Of a DNA stretch of 64,000 nt, positions 1 to 11,612 are shown piece by piece. The notes beneath the pieces were generated by a model. It saw only the letters and a program-made list of their open reading frames with translations, did no database searches and had not been told where the DNA came from. A program made the position numbers and the translations under genes. This DNA is from Brachycybe producta (taxonomy: Eukaryota; Arthropoda; Diplopoda; Playtdesmida; Andrognathidae): assembly GCA_036925085.1 (NCBI GenBank), contig JAUPFP010000009.1, forward strand, positions 1,656,001 to 1,720,000, written 5' to 3'. The first letter of the stretch is position 1, and the number at the start of each line of letters is the position of its first letter.

Positions 1-2
1 TG

Positions 3-242
3 CACCTAGCCGTGTCCATGGTGACAAAGAAAGTATACTTGGAGGACGACCTCTTCGAGTCCATGCTCCAACAGAAGTGCATCGAAGCACACATCGGTTG
101 GGCTCTGGGAGAGACTTCATCAGAGGCTCCTGGTATATCTTCCAGTGCCTCTGGGGAAATCTAAGACCTCTGCTCCGGAAGTGACGACAATGATCTGCAG
201 TTGGCCACCAACGTTAGTGAGAACCTGAACATGACAAAGTAA
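3..242 (+). pseudogene. C-terminal coding remnant with one internal stop
   Basis: Reading frame 3 is open from the window edge to a TAA at 162-164. The same frame continues with sensible acidic codons to a second TAA at 240-242. The first part reads HLAVSMVTKKVYLEDDLFES and onward. The second part includes CSGSDDNDLQLATN. I do not recognise the family. The run of charged and polar residues ending in two stops looks like the tail of a decayed coding region, perhaps of a mobile element, because an LTR and other degenerate coding sequence follow on the same strand. It may also be chance: it is short and its 5' part is outside the window. Confidence 0.3.
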
Positions 243-1129
243 ACAATAATCCATTAGTGTTTAATCTATGGCCACCAGAGATATAAACACAACAAATCAC
301 CAAAATAAAAACAATAGAAAAATGACAGAAGAATTTGAGAGGAACAACTGAGGACAGTTGTCAAGAAGTGGGAGAGGGGATAAAAGCACACCCCAACGAA
401 TAAATAATCCACAACATCAACAACTCTAAAACAATCTCAAATACCACCAAAACTCAACAAAACTACACAACTTTATTTTTTCCAACATGGTTACCATTTC
501 AACAAAATTCACCAAGACCACGTGGCTTCAAAAGAACTTTCAACCATGTGGTGCCTCCAAAACAATACAATAATAAACCTCGAGTCAAGGACTTCCAAAA
601 CAAAAAAGAACCGCCAAAAAAGGGACATAAAAAGAAGACACCATATCCCCTTGTTATGGGTGGACGTCAATGACCCCGACAGTCAACAAAAAACTTCAAA
701 GAGAACATCATGACTAGGGGCCTGACATACAGGGGATTACAAGACACTGCAAAAGAAAACAAGAACACAAAATGGACACCCTCGCAATTAAATCATAAAA
801 AATTCAGAACCTGTCACCTTACCAATTAAATAAAATTTTAGAAAATCAACACCCTCCAAATTACGACAAAAAATAAATAGAGATACATTAGTGACCTTGC
901 TGACCCATCTATCTCTTTTTTGGAAAATACATTAAAGAGAGGGGGAGAAAATTAATGGCCAATTTCACACCTTGGTGCGAGAAAAATAACGGCCCTTCTC
1001 CCCTAGGACTCTTTAAACAAACAAAAGAAAGTGCAAAATAGTAAAACAATTGGATCAACACCTTAAGATGGTGAATTTGTGTTTGTGTCTTCAGCCTTGT
1101 GTGCCTGCCTTTTCATGTCTCTTCAATAA
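243..1129. other. AT-rich stretch without a supportable gene
   Basis: The sequence is A-rich with many short stops in all frames. The small open frame at 522-713 is lysine/arginine-rich low complexity and I do not consider it a gene. Confidence 0.5.
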
Positions 1130-2911
1130 CATAGTGATTGGGCAAAGATCTGTTATCATCAAGAAGTTTTAACTACCAGCAGCGGGACACCAAGAACTTT
1201 ACAACAGTGTCAGGTAGAGGATCATGGATGGGTAGTAGAAGAATATCTTCTACTTCCTCTAGTGATGATGCCATCACGAGTGGGCAGTCACTGCTGAACC
1301 ACTCTCACCTGCACCTACTACGTACAACAAACGAGTGGCGGGAACCGCCAGTGAGCCAACAACTAGGAGAGTCGCCCACCACCACATCGAGGTGCCACAC
1401 CTGCTGAGAGCCAGACAATTTCAATCGGTGCGGAGAGAAGCACCTCCGACCCAACATTAGACGCCAAGCTAATGTGCGACGCGAGGGGAACCCGATGATC
1501 CAAGTAGTATCTTGCCCTTCGATGTCACCACATTCAAACACCACTGGGAGGAGCGCGAAGAGTTTATTGACATCAACAACATGCCATGGGGTGTCACTCA
1601 AGAGTTCGGGGACAGCCTTGCCCCTGGACAGATGATTCCTGGTGAAACTGCACCAAGAGGAAAGCACGGGGGTGGTGGATCAATACCCACCCCTTCGAAG
1701 AAGAGCAGCAACGGTTACAACAGGCCGTTGCACACCAGGCCGCAAAGGATCGAGTTTGCGGGAAAGAGGACCTCGAGTACCTCCATGCAATTTGCCTGTG
1801 TCTTGGTGAGTTGGGCCTTCCTTGTTTGGGGCAACTCCCCTTGTTGATGCCACCACTTGTTCAAGTCACCTCACCAACACAAACAAATTCTACATCTGCA
1901 TCGCCCTTTCTGCCATCCACATCTTCCTCTCTCTGCATAACACCACCAGAGCCATTCTGGTATCAAGAGTTGATGTCCATGCCAGTTGCACCGCTCAACT
2001 CGCCAGCACTCTCCACATTGTCCATAATGCCACCACCTCCTCTACATACACCACTCTCCACCCTGCCTGCAGTGCGATGCACCATGCCACCATGTGAAGA
2101 GGCCACTGCATCAATTACAAAACCTTTGTCTGTAGTGGTAATCCAGGGACCGGCTGTCACCAAGGCTTCCACAGGGGCCCGCCCAAAGCAGCCTCAGCAA
2201 ATCCATGGGGACCACCACTCTCCACCCCTTACAACCACATTGCTCTCTGCCTTGCCACTCTCAGCATGATGCCAACCTCAGAGAAGGAGCCACCAGGAGC
2301 AACATGGGCCCTCAAAATATGGTCCTCCTCTACATGATGACTCCTCCCGAAGGGCAGCTCCACCACCCCAGGATATTCGTATCCATCTGAACCGGAATTA
2401 CCGCCACATCTACCAAGGTCGACCACACCCTGCTCCCGAGCATTCAGCTCCGTGCCGCTCTCCTCCGCCACCTCTGGGGCACCCTCCTGGAAATACCATG
2501 CAAGTGCCTCCTACACCTCCGCCTTCCGCCGACCACACATCATTTTTACAGAAGTAGAAAGTTTTCACGGACCTTCTGCAGGGCATGATGCAAGATGGGG
2601 TGACCCAAGAGAAGCATTGGGCCTCCCACCAGGTACCGGCAAACCACCAGAAGTGTGAAGCAGAGGAGCTGCATCCAAGCGACAGTGACAACAAGCCCAA
2701 GACATGGCCTGGTCCACATTACATCATGCTAGACAAACCACAGGTGCCACCGGCCACCCTCGGCAAAAGGCTCCTCAACAACTGGTGGGTCACTTGGCAG
2801 TATGGAGTGTGCTCTGCTAACACCCTCTACATGGGACACTGTGTTGGAGGAAGGGTTCCCAAGATTAGAGCTTCCTCCCAGGGAGCAATATATTGTGGGG
2901 CTCTCCCGTAA
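1130..2911 (+). pseudogene. Degenerate gag-like coding region (unrecognised)
   Basis: This 1.8-kb stretch is richer in GC than its surroundings. Plus-strand coding texture passes from frame to frame. Frame 2 is open from about 1646 to 2269: a Glu/Gln-rich helix-like piece (FEEEQQRLQQAVAHQAAKD) is followed by a long Pro/Ser/Thr-rich segment. A second piece, from about 2350, has a Pro-rich linker and then FTDLLQGMMQDGVTQEKHW, and stays open to 2911 apart from one TAG near 2558. Coiled coil plus proline-rich linker, just upstream of an LTR in the same orientation, suggests a decayed gag-type protein of an LTR element. No diagnostic CCHC, protease or polymerase motif is visible, so the assignment is an inference. 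Confidence 0.3.
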
Positions 2912-3239
2912 GATGAGCTTCTTCATCGTGATTGTGTTCCCCAACCGATAAATCATCGAGACCAGCATGTATAAAAATATTTATTCCGTTATTTTCCGGA
3001 AAATCAGGTACCATATTCTAATAGGTATTCGCCACTTGGCAAATTTGTAATATTAATTATGTTCATCCTTTTATTTTTCAGCCTTCTTATACGTTATCTT
3101 ATATGCCGTCTTGAAATATACCTCTGTACAAGGTGCGTGCATGTCCCCCATTCCCCACCTTATGTAACTTGGACCTGCCACCTTTGACTGGAGTACGTGG
3201 CTGGAGTATGAGGATTTACTCCAAGCAAAGTTGGGGGTA

Positions 3240-3830
3240 TGTACCAACCAGTAACTTGTGATCCCGCCAAAACCATAGCCTGGGGGTTAAACAGCTCATG
3301 CTTGTCCCTCCCTCCTTCTCAAAATTAATATTCAAGTGGCGGATCGATGGTCACTTGGACCTGGTTACACCTCGGAGGTGTACACAGGTCCAAGGTATAA
3401 AAAGACCATGTTCCTCTTTGTTCTTCATCCACTCTTGCTCAACTTTAGTACTATGCTGATTAACATATCCGTATCGCATCATGGGCCCGTGGACGCACCT
3501 TTAATAATTCCTATTCATTCTTGTAACAATTCTTGTATTGTAGACAAGAATGAATAAAAGTGTTTGCAATATGAAACTGCGTTGTCTTTTGTGTCAAAAC
3601 TAATCCTTCTCAGAGATCCAGAAGGAGCAACAACATCTTCCAACCAAGAGGAAGATGCACATCAATGGCGGCCAGAAGAGATGGTAACCATCCTTCTGAG
3701 CAGATTACACCTTTACGCAGAAGGATGACTACAATCCATCACCATCCGACTACTTCTATAGCTCGAATCTTCTCCGTGCAGCCACCACGTGATCAAGAGA
3801 AGAGATTTATAAGCATATAATCATAGCAAT
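3240..3830 (+). mobile_element. LTR-like repeat, copy 1 (plus strand)
   Basis: Starts TGTACCAACCAGTAAC after a purine-rich tract (AAAGTTGGGGG) that could be a polypurine tract. It contains a hairpin at 3354-3394, a TATA box at 3396-3404 and AATAAA at 3553-3558, which is the U3-R order expected of an LTR. Related copies lie at 20044-20560 (plus) and 55310-55959 (minus). Similarity with the third copy extends to about 3830, past the polyadenylation signal, so either the LTR is about 590 bp or adjoining leader sequence is shared. No matching partner LTR is found nearby, so it is a solo or truncated LTR, or the 3' LTR of the degenerate coding region upstream. Confidence 0.6.
3354..3404 (+). promoter_or_regulatory. 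Hairpin plus TATA box of LTR copy 1
   Basis: CTTGGACCTGGTTACACCTC is followed by its near-perfect reverse complement, giving about 20-bp arms at 3354-3394. TATAAAAAG follows at 3396-3404. The same hairpin/TATA pair is kept in the two other copies (20174-20224 and 55771-55820), so it is probably part of the element's own promoter. Confidence 0.6.
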
Positions 3831-3839
3831 CTGCTTAAG

Positions 3840-4255
3840 ACGCCGGCCATTCGAGAGTGGTGATATTTTGGTTTAACCATTCATTATTTACGTTACTGTA
3901 GTACACTGGTACATTTTCTTTTCTTTAATCCGTTAGTAAACACTCTCATAACGTTGTCTGATAATAAACATTATTTTTTTGGTTGAAAGGAAGGAAAAGC
4001 TACTCAATACAAGGGACACTAAACACTTCTCATTTTGTTAGGCTCCCACCACCAAACATTCTGAGCGGGAAAAATTCAATCTTGATGATCTTGAAGTTTT
4101 TTTTTCCTTTTTTTCTTCATATTGGAAGGATGTCAGGAAAAACCCACAATATATTTTTCTAATCAAAATTTGGCAGTGGGTGAGCCTAATGATATGGGAA
4201 ACATTTAGTGTCTTTGGAATGAGTAGCATAGTTTTTGAAATGCATAGCTTAGGAT
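3840..4255. other. Intergenic with a short dispersed repeat
   Basis: The motif GTGGTGATATTTTGGTTT (about 3860) and roughly 60 bp after it reappear in reverse complement at 9545-9625, so this is a dispersed repeat of unknown class. The remainder is AT-rich with no supported gene. Confidence 0.4.
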
Positions 4256-4299
4256 TCAATTCAATTCAATTAAATTAAAAACATCACGACTGATTGTCA

Positions 4300-6772
4300 T
4301 TATTTAAAAAATAAGACATCATCATGAAATTGAAATCGTCCTAAAAAAGAACTATTCACAGGAAGAGAATTCCATAGTCTAATAACATTAGGAAGAAAAG
4401 ACCAAAAATATGCATCAGTCCTAGCCATGAATTCTTTGAACATTTTTGAATGCCCAAATCTACCTTTACGAGGATTTCTAGTTAGTAAACCATTAAGCAG
4501 GGTAATGTTATCACAAGACAGCAAACATCCCAGAAGAGCAAGGCTTTGCTCATTTCTTCGGCCTGCTAATGATTCCCATTCTAGCTCTTGGAGCATAGAC
4601 AATACGCTGTCAGTATACGCATACCGTCCCTTTAGAAATCTTGCAGCCCTATGCTGCACCATTTCTATTTCTTGTTTTAGATTATTTCTAAATGGGCTCC
4701 AAATTGGGGAACAATATTGTAAGACAGGTCTAACTAGGGTAAAGTAACAGACCTTCTTTACATTTTCTTTACACTGTGTAAGGGTGCGTTGGACAAACCG
4801 CAGCCTTTGATTAGCTTTGGCAACTGCTTTGGTTATATGATCTTTCCAAAGCATGTCCTTGGACAAGGTTAAGCCAAGATATTTGATGGTATCAACATGG
4901 GTTAGCTGAACATCTCCCATTGTGTAATCTGCCATGTGTAATGACCCGCATGGGCGCTACAATGACCCCGGCAAGTTTTGTTTCACTTACCGCCGCTTGA
5001 CTCCCTTGGGACGGGATCCTAGCGCGGACCAGCCCTCCTCTTGCACCCGTTCGTGCCACGGGTAATGCCGAGCGGAAGTCTTCTCCGACGATCGACGGTC
5101 CACTGGCCGACGAACACGACGGAGAACCCACGGTGAACCCCCGGTGGATCTCACCGTGGGTGACGACGCGCAGCACCGGCCGACAAGACGAAAAACATGC
5201 CGGACCAGGACAGCGATGTACCGGTGCACCCCACCGGCAAACCCCCACCCTCCTCGCGGTAACTTCCCCGATAACTATGCAGAATATAATAATGACACGG
5301 ACACAGAGGTGAGTGAAAATAAAAGATATATAATTTATTCAATAATAAATTATCAGAACACTCACTGATTAAGATGATGCCTCTCCTGGTTAATTCAGCC
5401 AGGAGGAGAGGTCAGTGACCTCCACACACAAAGAAAACAAGTGATGAATGGTGGTCGCCATCTTGGCCACCTGAAGAAGAGGAGCACAAAAACACATGTG
5501 CACTGCACATCTAGGGTTTCACTCACTGTCCAGATAATAATGGCCACCGCCATTATATATCACCCCCAGGCTGCTCCACCTGGGAGAGGATAGTGACCCT
5601 TGCTGGCCATTTTGTTGTCTGCCTGGCAACCAATTTGAGGTGCCTAGTACACGACAGCAGGTATTTAGTTTTGCTCTCCAAGAGAGCAAAACTGGGTCAT
5701 CACACATGCATGATTCTCGCTTTCGGGAAACTCGCATAACATTGCATTTACTCCTATTCAGTTGTAAATGCCACTCAGAGCACCACTCTTCAACACTGTC
5801 TAGATCTCTTTGGAGGACTTCACTATCCTCATTATTCCTAATCCTCGTGTAAACAACAGCATCATCTGCAAACAAATGCATCGTACTGTTGCATCTGTCT
5901 GCCAGATCGTTTATGAACAGAAGGAAAAGCAGTGGTCCAAGAATGCTACCCTGAGGTACACCAGATGTAACTTTAGCCCAGTCTGATATAGCGCCATCAA
6001 TTTGGACTCGCTGTTGTTATTTGATAAGAATGATGATGTCCACAAAATTACTTGTTTATTTAAGTTAAAAGTCATCATTCTTTTAATTAGTAGTGAATGC
6101 TTCACTGTATCAAATGCTTTTGCAAAACCTAAAAATACCAAGTCAAATTCGCCCTTACTATCCAAGCCAGATTGTATGTCTTGGATGAATAGTGCTAGCT
6201 GGGTATCACATGCTCTGCCTTTTCGAAAACCATGCTGGGTTTCATGAATTAATTTATTGGTTTTTTAAATGCTTGATTGTATTAGAAAAAATTATATGCT
6301 CGAGAGTTTTACAAACAATGGAGGTCAGAGAAATGGGTCTATAGTTCTTTGGACAATTTGTATCTCCTGTTTTAAGAATTGTGCAGATATTTGCTTGCCT
6401 CCATGCCATAGGCAGTATACCACTATCAAGGGAATCTTGGAAAAGTTTACTTAAAAAAGGGCTAACTTCTGTGGCCAGCTCCTTTAGCAATCTTGGCAAG
6501 ATTTCATCTGGACCAGTTGATTTATTAACATCTAGATTACAAAGCAAATTTTGTAATCCAGTGGAGTTTATGATTATATCAGGCATGACATGAGATAAGG
6601 TGCCAAGTTGAGGTTCCTCATCGCCATTATTAGCATGAAAGACACTTTGGAAATAGTCATTAAGTGTGTTTGCAATAACCTGCTTGTTTGTACAGACATC
6701 ACCAAGTGGTGTTATAATGGAAGTTATATTATTTGGAATTTTGTTGAGATTTTTTACATATTTCCAGAACAA
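4300..6772 (-). pseudogene. LINE ORF2, reverse transcriptase part, interrupted
   Basis: The N-terminal block (6254-6772) contains NKSTGPDEILPRLLKELA and NYRPISLTSIVCKTLEHII, matching the first reverse transcriptase motifs. A frameshift near 6247 moves the frame to 5911-6250, with QHGFRKGR and FAKAFDTVKH. The catalytic FADD box follows (LFADDAVVYTRI, about 5850-5881), then the WHLQLN motif. Coding is broken at 5708 by an inserted element and resumes at 4932. The C-terminal domain (IKYLGLTLS, LVRPVLQYCSPIWSP, VQHRAARF, RTDAYFWSFLPNVIRLWNSL) runs down to 4300. These are the normal order and residues for a CR1-type ORF2. With two frameshifts and an insertion it cannot make a full protein. Confidence 0.85.
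4933..5708. mobile_element. 776-bp TIR element inserted into the LINE
   Basis: The LINE reading frame stops at 5709 and resumes at 4932, and everything between is foreign and GC-richer. The ends are 15-bp inverted repeats with one mismatch: CATGTGTAATGACCC at 4933-4947 and GGGTCATCACACATG at 5694-5708. Just inside the right end is a perfect 12-bp-arm hairpin (AGTTTTGCTCTC / GAGAGCAAAACT, about 5666-5692). There is no transposase open frame, so it is non-autonomous. I could not fix a target-site duplication: the flanking bases blend into the inverted repeat. Confidence 0.6.
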
Positions 6773-7229
6773 CTTGGGATTTTTATGGAGTGACCCCTAA
6801 GAGTACCCCTAAGACATTATTAGTAAAGTTTAAGTGTTCTTTTTAAGCAAGCTTTTCACAAGACATCACTGGGAATTAAACTGCAATTTAATAGTATCAT
6901 TCATTTCATTTTAATCTTCATTTTAGATCTAAATTTGCATTGTTTACGAAAAGCGCGGCGTATCTCAGTGGTGTACCAAATTGGTTCCAAGCTTGATTTT
7001 ACATTTTTGAATGGGATAAATTTATTTATGCCATTAAAATGACACTGACAAACAATGACCACTGTTGGTTTACATCTTTTGATAGTCCACTTTTATTTTT
7101 ATTTTTCAGTTCATTTGTTACAAAGAGCTTAAAATTAGCCCAATCAGCTTTATTGTACTGTAGAACTTTTCGGGGAGCTGATTGGAGTTTTTCGAATTGG
7201 GTGGAAAATTCTTAGTAAATCATTTTGTG

Positions 7230-8015
7230 ATAGCTTATGCAATCAGCAATTTCAATTGATTTGACATTTTCTGGGGTGTTCGTAAAAACTAGATCTAGAA
7301 TATTAGCTGTTTTGGTGCAGAGTGTAGGAGTTTGCACTAGTTGATCCAGGGAATATGTGCATACACCATCAAGCAGTATATCTATTAATTTATTGCTAGG
7401 GCACTAGGAGTCAACAGTATAATTTTTCCAATTTATTCCAGGAAGGTTAAAATCCCCACCAATGAGAACTGATGCATGTTTGTGGGTAGAAAATAAGGAA
7501 TCTAAACATTTTCTAAATTGGAGTAATTCCTCCTCGTCATTTGAAGGTGGGCGATAGAATGGAAAGAAACTTTTTCTTCCATTATGAAGTGAGATGCTAC
7601 AACAAACTGCCTCGCAATGACCTTCATAATGGAATTCTCTTTTTGATGTTAGGTTTTTATTGATAGCAAGAAAAACATCTCCACCTTTGATTAAGTTCCG
7701 ATCTTTTCGGAATATGTTAAATTGTTGGGAGAAAACCTCCACGGATGAAACATCTTCAGTTAGCCATGATTCACTACCAAAGATAATGTCGGGATTATAG
7801 CTTTCTATAGCTTCTCTAAACTGAATTACTTTATTTTTTATACTTCTGCAATTGATTAACATTTTTAAAGATTTATTTATAAGCTTGTTTTCTTTTTTGG
7901 TCAGAGGAACTGTCTTAGAAGTAATTTTTTTGTTAGAAAGTTGGGTTTCTTTTTGAATAACTATTTTAGGTACAGTAACTAGATTTGATTTCTTCCTAGA
8001 ATCAGGGCATTTAGA
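7230..8015 (-). pseudogene. LINE ORF2 endonuclease domain with one amber codon
   Basis: On the minus strand the frame is open from just after ORF1 through MLINCRSIKNKVIQFREAI, IIFGSESWL (catalytic Glu), FYRPPS and IGGDFNLPGINW (the GDFN box), as in the apurinic/apyrimidinic-type endonucleases of Jockey/CR1 LINEs. A TAG follows VDS at 7401-7403. The same frame continues with LIDILLDGVCTYSLDQLVQ and NILDLVFTNTPE, which belongs to the same domain, so the stop is a point mutation. The final SDH motif, expected below 7230, is not readable in frame. The stretch 6773-7230 is decayed linker. Confidence 0.8.
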
Positions 8016-8017
8016 GA

Positions 8018-8971
8018 TTAGAAGTTTCCCTGGACTTCACTACAAAACAATTTCCAGAGAACAGAGCTCAATACATCCTTACCGGCTGCAGTCAAGTGAA
8101 AGCCATCACGCAGATAATACTTATCAGGTGCTTTAAGAAGCTCCCGAGAAGCATCCGCAAATGAATAACCAGCACTACGACAGAGAAGAGATAATTCTTG
8201 TGAAATCTGCTGAACTGCAGGGTTTGGATAAAAAGAACCCCTAGCATCACGCTCAAAACATAGCAGGACAGTAGAAATCACAATCCTTGCACAAGGTCTG
8301 ATGCGTTTTACCTCTCTAGAAAAGTGTTTAAGTCTCTCAGCTATCCCCTTTGGCGCATCCATCTAGAGATTATTAGTGCCGGCATACACAACTACAACAG
8401 GGTTAAGGCTACCTTTGTTCAGCACTGCCTTAACTCGAGTAGTTAAATGCTCAACACGTGTGCCTGGATAGCACCACGTAGTTGACTTCCCAGTTTTGCC
8501 GACCCTAACACCTCGAACGATACTGTCACCAATGAGGTGCACATCGATAGGCTTACCAGTTTGCGGGCTATAATTAGTGGATGTTGAGGCAGGAATATTC
8601 TTAACCTCAGACAGCACACCAAATCGGTTACCACCCATGGTAGCAGAACTACCATTAGCCACGACACTGGCAAAGCTTTTTCTCTGTGGCCGAGATCCTT
8701 TGCCTTTGACCACCATCCATCCGTCTCCTGTCTGGGCTGCCTGATTCTTAACTACCAAGTCAGTTCCTACAGATACATTGGATGAAATGCCAGGCACAAC
8801 ATCACTCGACTGGCATGCAATCTCATGAGTCACTGTAGGGTGAGCATTGCAATGCCGAAAGAACAATTCCTTCAACTCAGCAACCTCCTTCTGCAAACAG
8901 GCGATATCACGGGATGCCTGCACTGGACGAGTGGAAGGAGCACCAGGTGGGGTCAAAGTCTTAAGAGGCAT
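8018..8971 (-). pseudogene. LINE ORF1 with SGNH-esterase domain, one amber codon
   Basis: The ATG at 8971 opens a 317-residue frame interrupted only by a TAG at 8360-8362. Residues 20-45 look like a short coiled coil (ACLQKEVAELKELFFRH). Residues about 145-317 form an SGNH/GDSL hydrolase: block I IGDSIVRGVRVG with the nucleophilic Ser, the AGTNNL block just before the amber, and block V DGFHLTAAGK with the catalytic Asp and His near the end. Known CR1 ORF1 proteins carry this esterase, thought to help the particle meet membranes or lipids. All catalytic residues survive, so the stop is probably recent, or the copy is read through. Confidence 0.8.
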
Positions 8972-9000
8972 AGTTAAAACGATAATAAAGCAAGAAAGAG

Positions 9001-10044
9001 CCTAATAATTTTAGAGAAGAAAAAAGCGTCGACGTTAAGCGTCTTTTTTTAAACTTTTTTGGCCTAAAGTGGAGTTTTGATTTGAAAATGCGTTATCTCA
9101 GAAAGTCCGATTTTGATTCTGCTTTTACCAGCGTGTTAGGCACGCTGAGATCTACAATATTGTATAAATAAACAAAGTTTGGTTAGGGAATTTGTTGCGT
9201 TTTGTGTAAAAAATGCGCACAAACAAAAGAAACAAAGAAAAAGGAGACAAAGGAAGTAGTGTCCTAAACTAAAATCGCTCTAACTCAAACAATACTTATC
9301 CAAATAGGAATCCGATTTCACCATTGTATTCAGGAGACAAAACACTATTAAAAACACTTTACTATACCCTCCGATGACAAGTTTAAATTAGTAAAATAGC
9401 CAAAAAATTGGGAGACAAGAAAAAACGTGCTTCTCCTTATGATGCTTAGTGGATTCATTTCAACCAAAACAAATATCATTTATCAGACAATGTTGGGAGG
9501 ATATGCACTGCCTTAAAAAACATCGATTCCCTAGCATTAGCTAAGTATTCGAGCACCAGTTTGCTCCAGTAACCTAACAAAGAAATGGTTACGAAACCAA
9601 AATATCACCACTTTCGAACGGCCGAAATGTTCCCTCAACTTAAATCCTTTAGAGAACATTTAGTACATCACCATACATGATGAATAAGCAGATTGCCATG
9701 ATAATGATACATTAGTAGAGCTGAAAAGTGCCACTTTACCTACTTCAGGCAGAATTTCTGTAAATTTGCAGTATGTAGAAAAGAATGTTTTCAGTTATTT
9801 CAGGACAGTTGTATATTTTATTAATTTTAATGTTACTGTTGTGTTCAGTATTTTATTTTGTCACTGTAATAAAAGTGAAAAGTTTCTTAGTGCGTTTATA
9901 ATTATGAAAAGGTCATTTTCCAGTTTTTAACTCTTTTTAAATTTTACCTTTTTAAAAAAATTTGTTTTCTGCCTAGCAGAAAATTTATAATATAAGATTC
10001 TCTCTTTATGTTGAAAATTTAAGGCTAATCAATCAACAATCTAC
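9001..10044. other. AT-rich intergenic sequence
   Basis: No supported gene. 9545-9625 is the reverse-complement partner of the repeat at 3844-3900. The rest is AT-rich and stop-dense. It could include the LINE 5' untranslated region near 9000-9050. Confidence 0.4.
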
Positions 10045-10470
10045 TATAGGTCTGACTAAAGCAAAATAACAAACCCCCTTTTACATTTTCTTTACAATAT
10101 TTGAGGGTGCATTGGAGAAAATGCAGCCTGTGGTTAACTTTACTGACTGCATTGGTTATGTGTTCTTTTCAAAAGCATGTCATTCGATATGGCCTGAAAG
10201 GTTCCCGCTTTTGAGATACTCATTTAGTTGTAGATGCCACTCAGAGCACCACTCTTCAACACTGCGAAGTTCCCTATAGATTTCAATGTCCTCACTGCCC
10301 CTAATCCTTCTGTAAACAACAGCATCATCAGCAAATAAACACATCGTATTGCTGCACTTACCTGCCAGATCGTTTATGAACAGAGGGAAAAGCAGTTGTC
10401 CGATATACCTGCACCCACAGGTATAAAGTGCCGGCACGATATTCACGATATAGGACCGTGGACACCGCAA
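10045..10470 (-). mobile_element. CR1-type LINE fragment
   Basis: A minus-strand piece of the same LINE family. 10180-10470 translates to LFINDLAGKCSNTM, LFADDAVVYRRIRG and CSEWHLQLN, the reverse transcriptase catalytic FADD region. 10045-10180 matches at DNA level the C-terminal region at 4731-4870 of the larger copy. The sequence between WHLQLN and the C-terminal domain is deleted, so this is an internally deleted fragment. Left of 10400 the match ends abruptly. Confidence 0.75.
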
Positions 10471-11612
10471 TTAAAATCGTATTTTATCTCGTGTTACTAT
10501 TGAAATCCATTCTTGTAACCTGGTGGCTGTGTAATATAAGTGTTAATCAATCATTTCGTCGTCTGAAAACCATAAATCAAAAACGAGCTCCATGGCAGCT
10601 TCAAACTGACCAATTATTTTTTTTTTAAATGCAAGCCTACCACAGGAATAATCTTCCAGTGAATAGTAATTAAACTATCATTCCAGTTCCTAACACTTGC
10701 ATTCAATTTCCACGATATAACACACATATAAGCAATGTGGAGCTAAATAGCGAGTGTCAGTACTAAGTAGTGAAATGCATGCACATACCATATAATTAAT
10801 GTAGTGGCCACAGAAGTTATAATTGGACCACCCCCCTTCTCTTACGATATTAAGCAGTCCATAAATACAAAGTGATTGGCGCCTGCCGCCTGAAGTAACC
10901 TATCTGTCCGTGGAGAAGCTTCACGTCGCAGTAGCAAGTTGCGGCACTACTGCCAATTGCAACACATCGTCTTAATGTGGTAGAAAGGACTGCTTGAGGT
11001 AGTGGACAATCACTACACATCACATGCATGAGATCGCGGATTTGTGGTATGGGCTTTAGTGTCGCTTCTAAAGCCGGGTTCCGAATAGAACAGAACCACG
11101 AACCAAACAATGTTCGCGAACAGTGCGGACGGTTTTCCAAACATTTCAGTAACAAAATTTGTTCATCGTTTTGTTCGGCACCAATCCACCAGTTGCTGGT
11201 TTTTGCCCTTCACATCAAAGGAAGTTTGTGTTCAAGCCAGGAGTAGTTTGGACGTCTCAACGAACATTTCCCCCAAACTCTTGAAGCACAACTGAGATAG
11301 ATGGAAACATTGAGGTTACCAATTGGGAACACGTTGCGAACCTGTTCTGTTCAACTTTGGACACTCCGGCCACAGTGAACAGAACAACGAACATGTTCTT
11401 TGGAAATGATAGTGAACAGTGTTCAGGTTTGTTGTTCTGTTCTAATCTGGATCCGCTAAAAATGCAAAATAATGAGTTCGAAAATCAGCTGTTCATAAAA
11501 TTTGGGTGTGTGAGAGTGGACTTCGAGCTCACTCTCAGGAGAGGTGCAAGGGGGGGGGAGGTATAAAGGGGAGGAGGGACGGTTAAGAACCAAGGACCAA
11601 AAAAAATAAATA
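10471..11612. other. Intergenic, GAACA/TGTTC-rich block
   Basis: No supported gene. 11085-11445 is unusually rich in GAACA, AGAACA and TGTTC hexamer-like words in both orientations, including AGAACA/TGTTCT half-sites. It is probably a decayed repeat. 10860-11000 has GCAAGTTGC-type words resembling those at 37680-38110. Confidence 0.35.

Larger units (their letters stand above)
4256..9000 (-). mobile_element. CR1-group non-LTR retrotransposon, defective
   Basis: A nearly complete LINE on the minus strand. ORF1 (8018-8971) carries an SGNH-esterase domain. ORF2 carries an apurinic-type endonuclease (about 7230-8015) and reverse transcriptase with a C-terminal domain (4300-6772). An ORF1 esterase with this endonuclease and reverse transcriptase is characteristic of the CR1 clade of the Jockey superfamily. 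The 3' end at 4256-4275 is a short tandem of AATTG instead of a long poly(A), also typical of the CR1/L2 group. The copy is dead: it has an amber codon in ORF1, an amber in the endonuclease, frameshifts in the reverse transcriptase and a 776-bp insertion at 4933-5708. Relatives in the window are at 10045-10470, 40992-41090 and 59527-60230. Confidence 0.85.
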
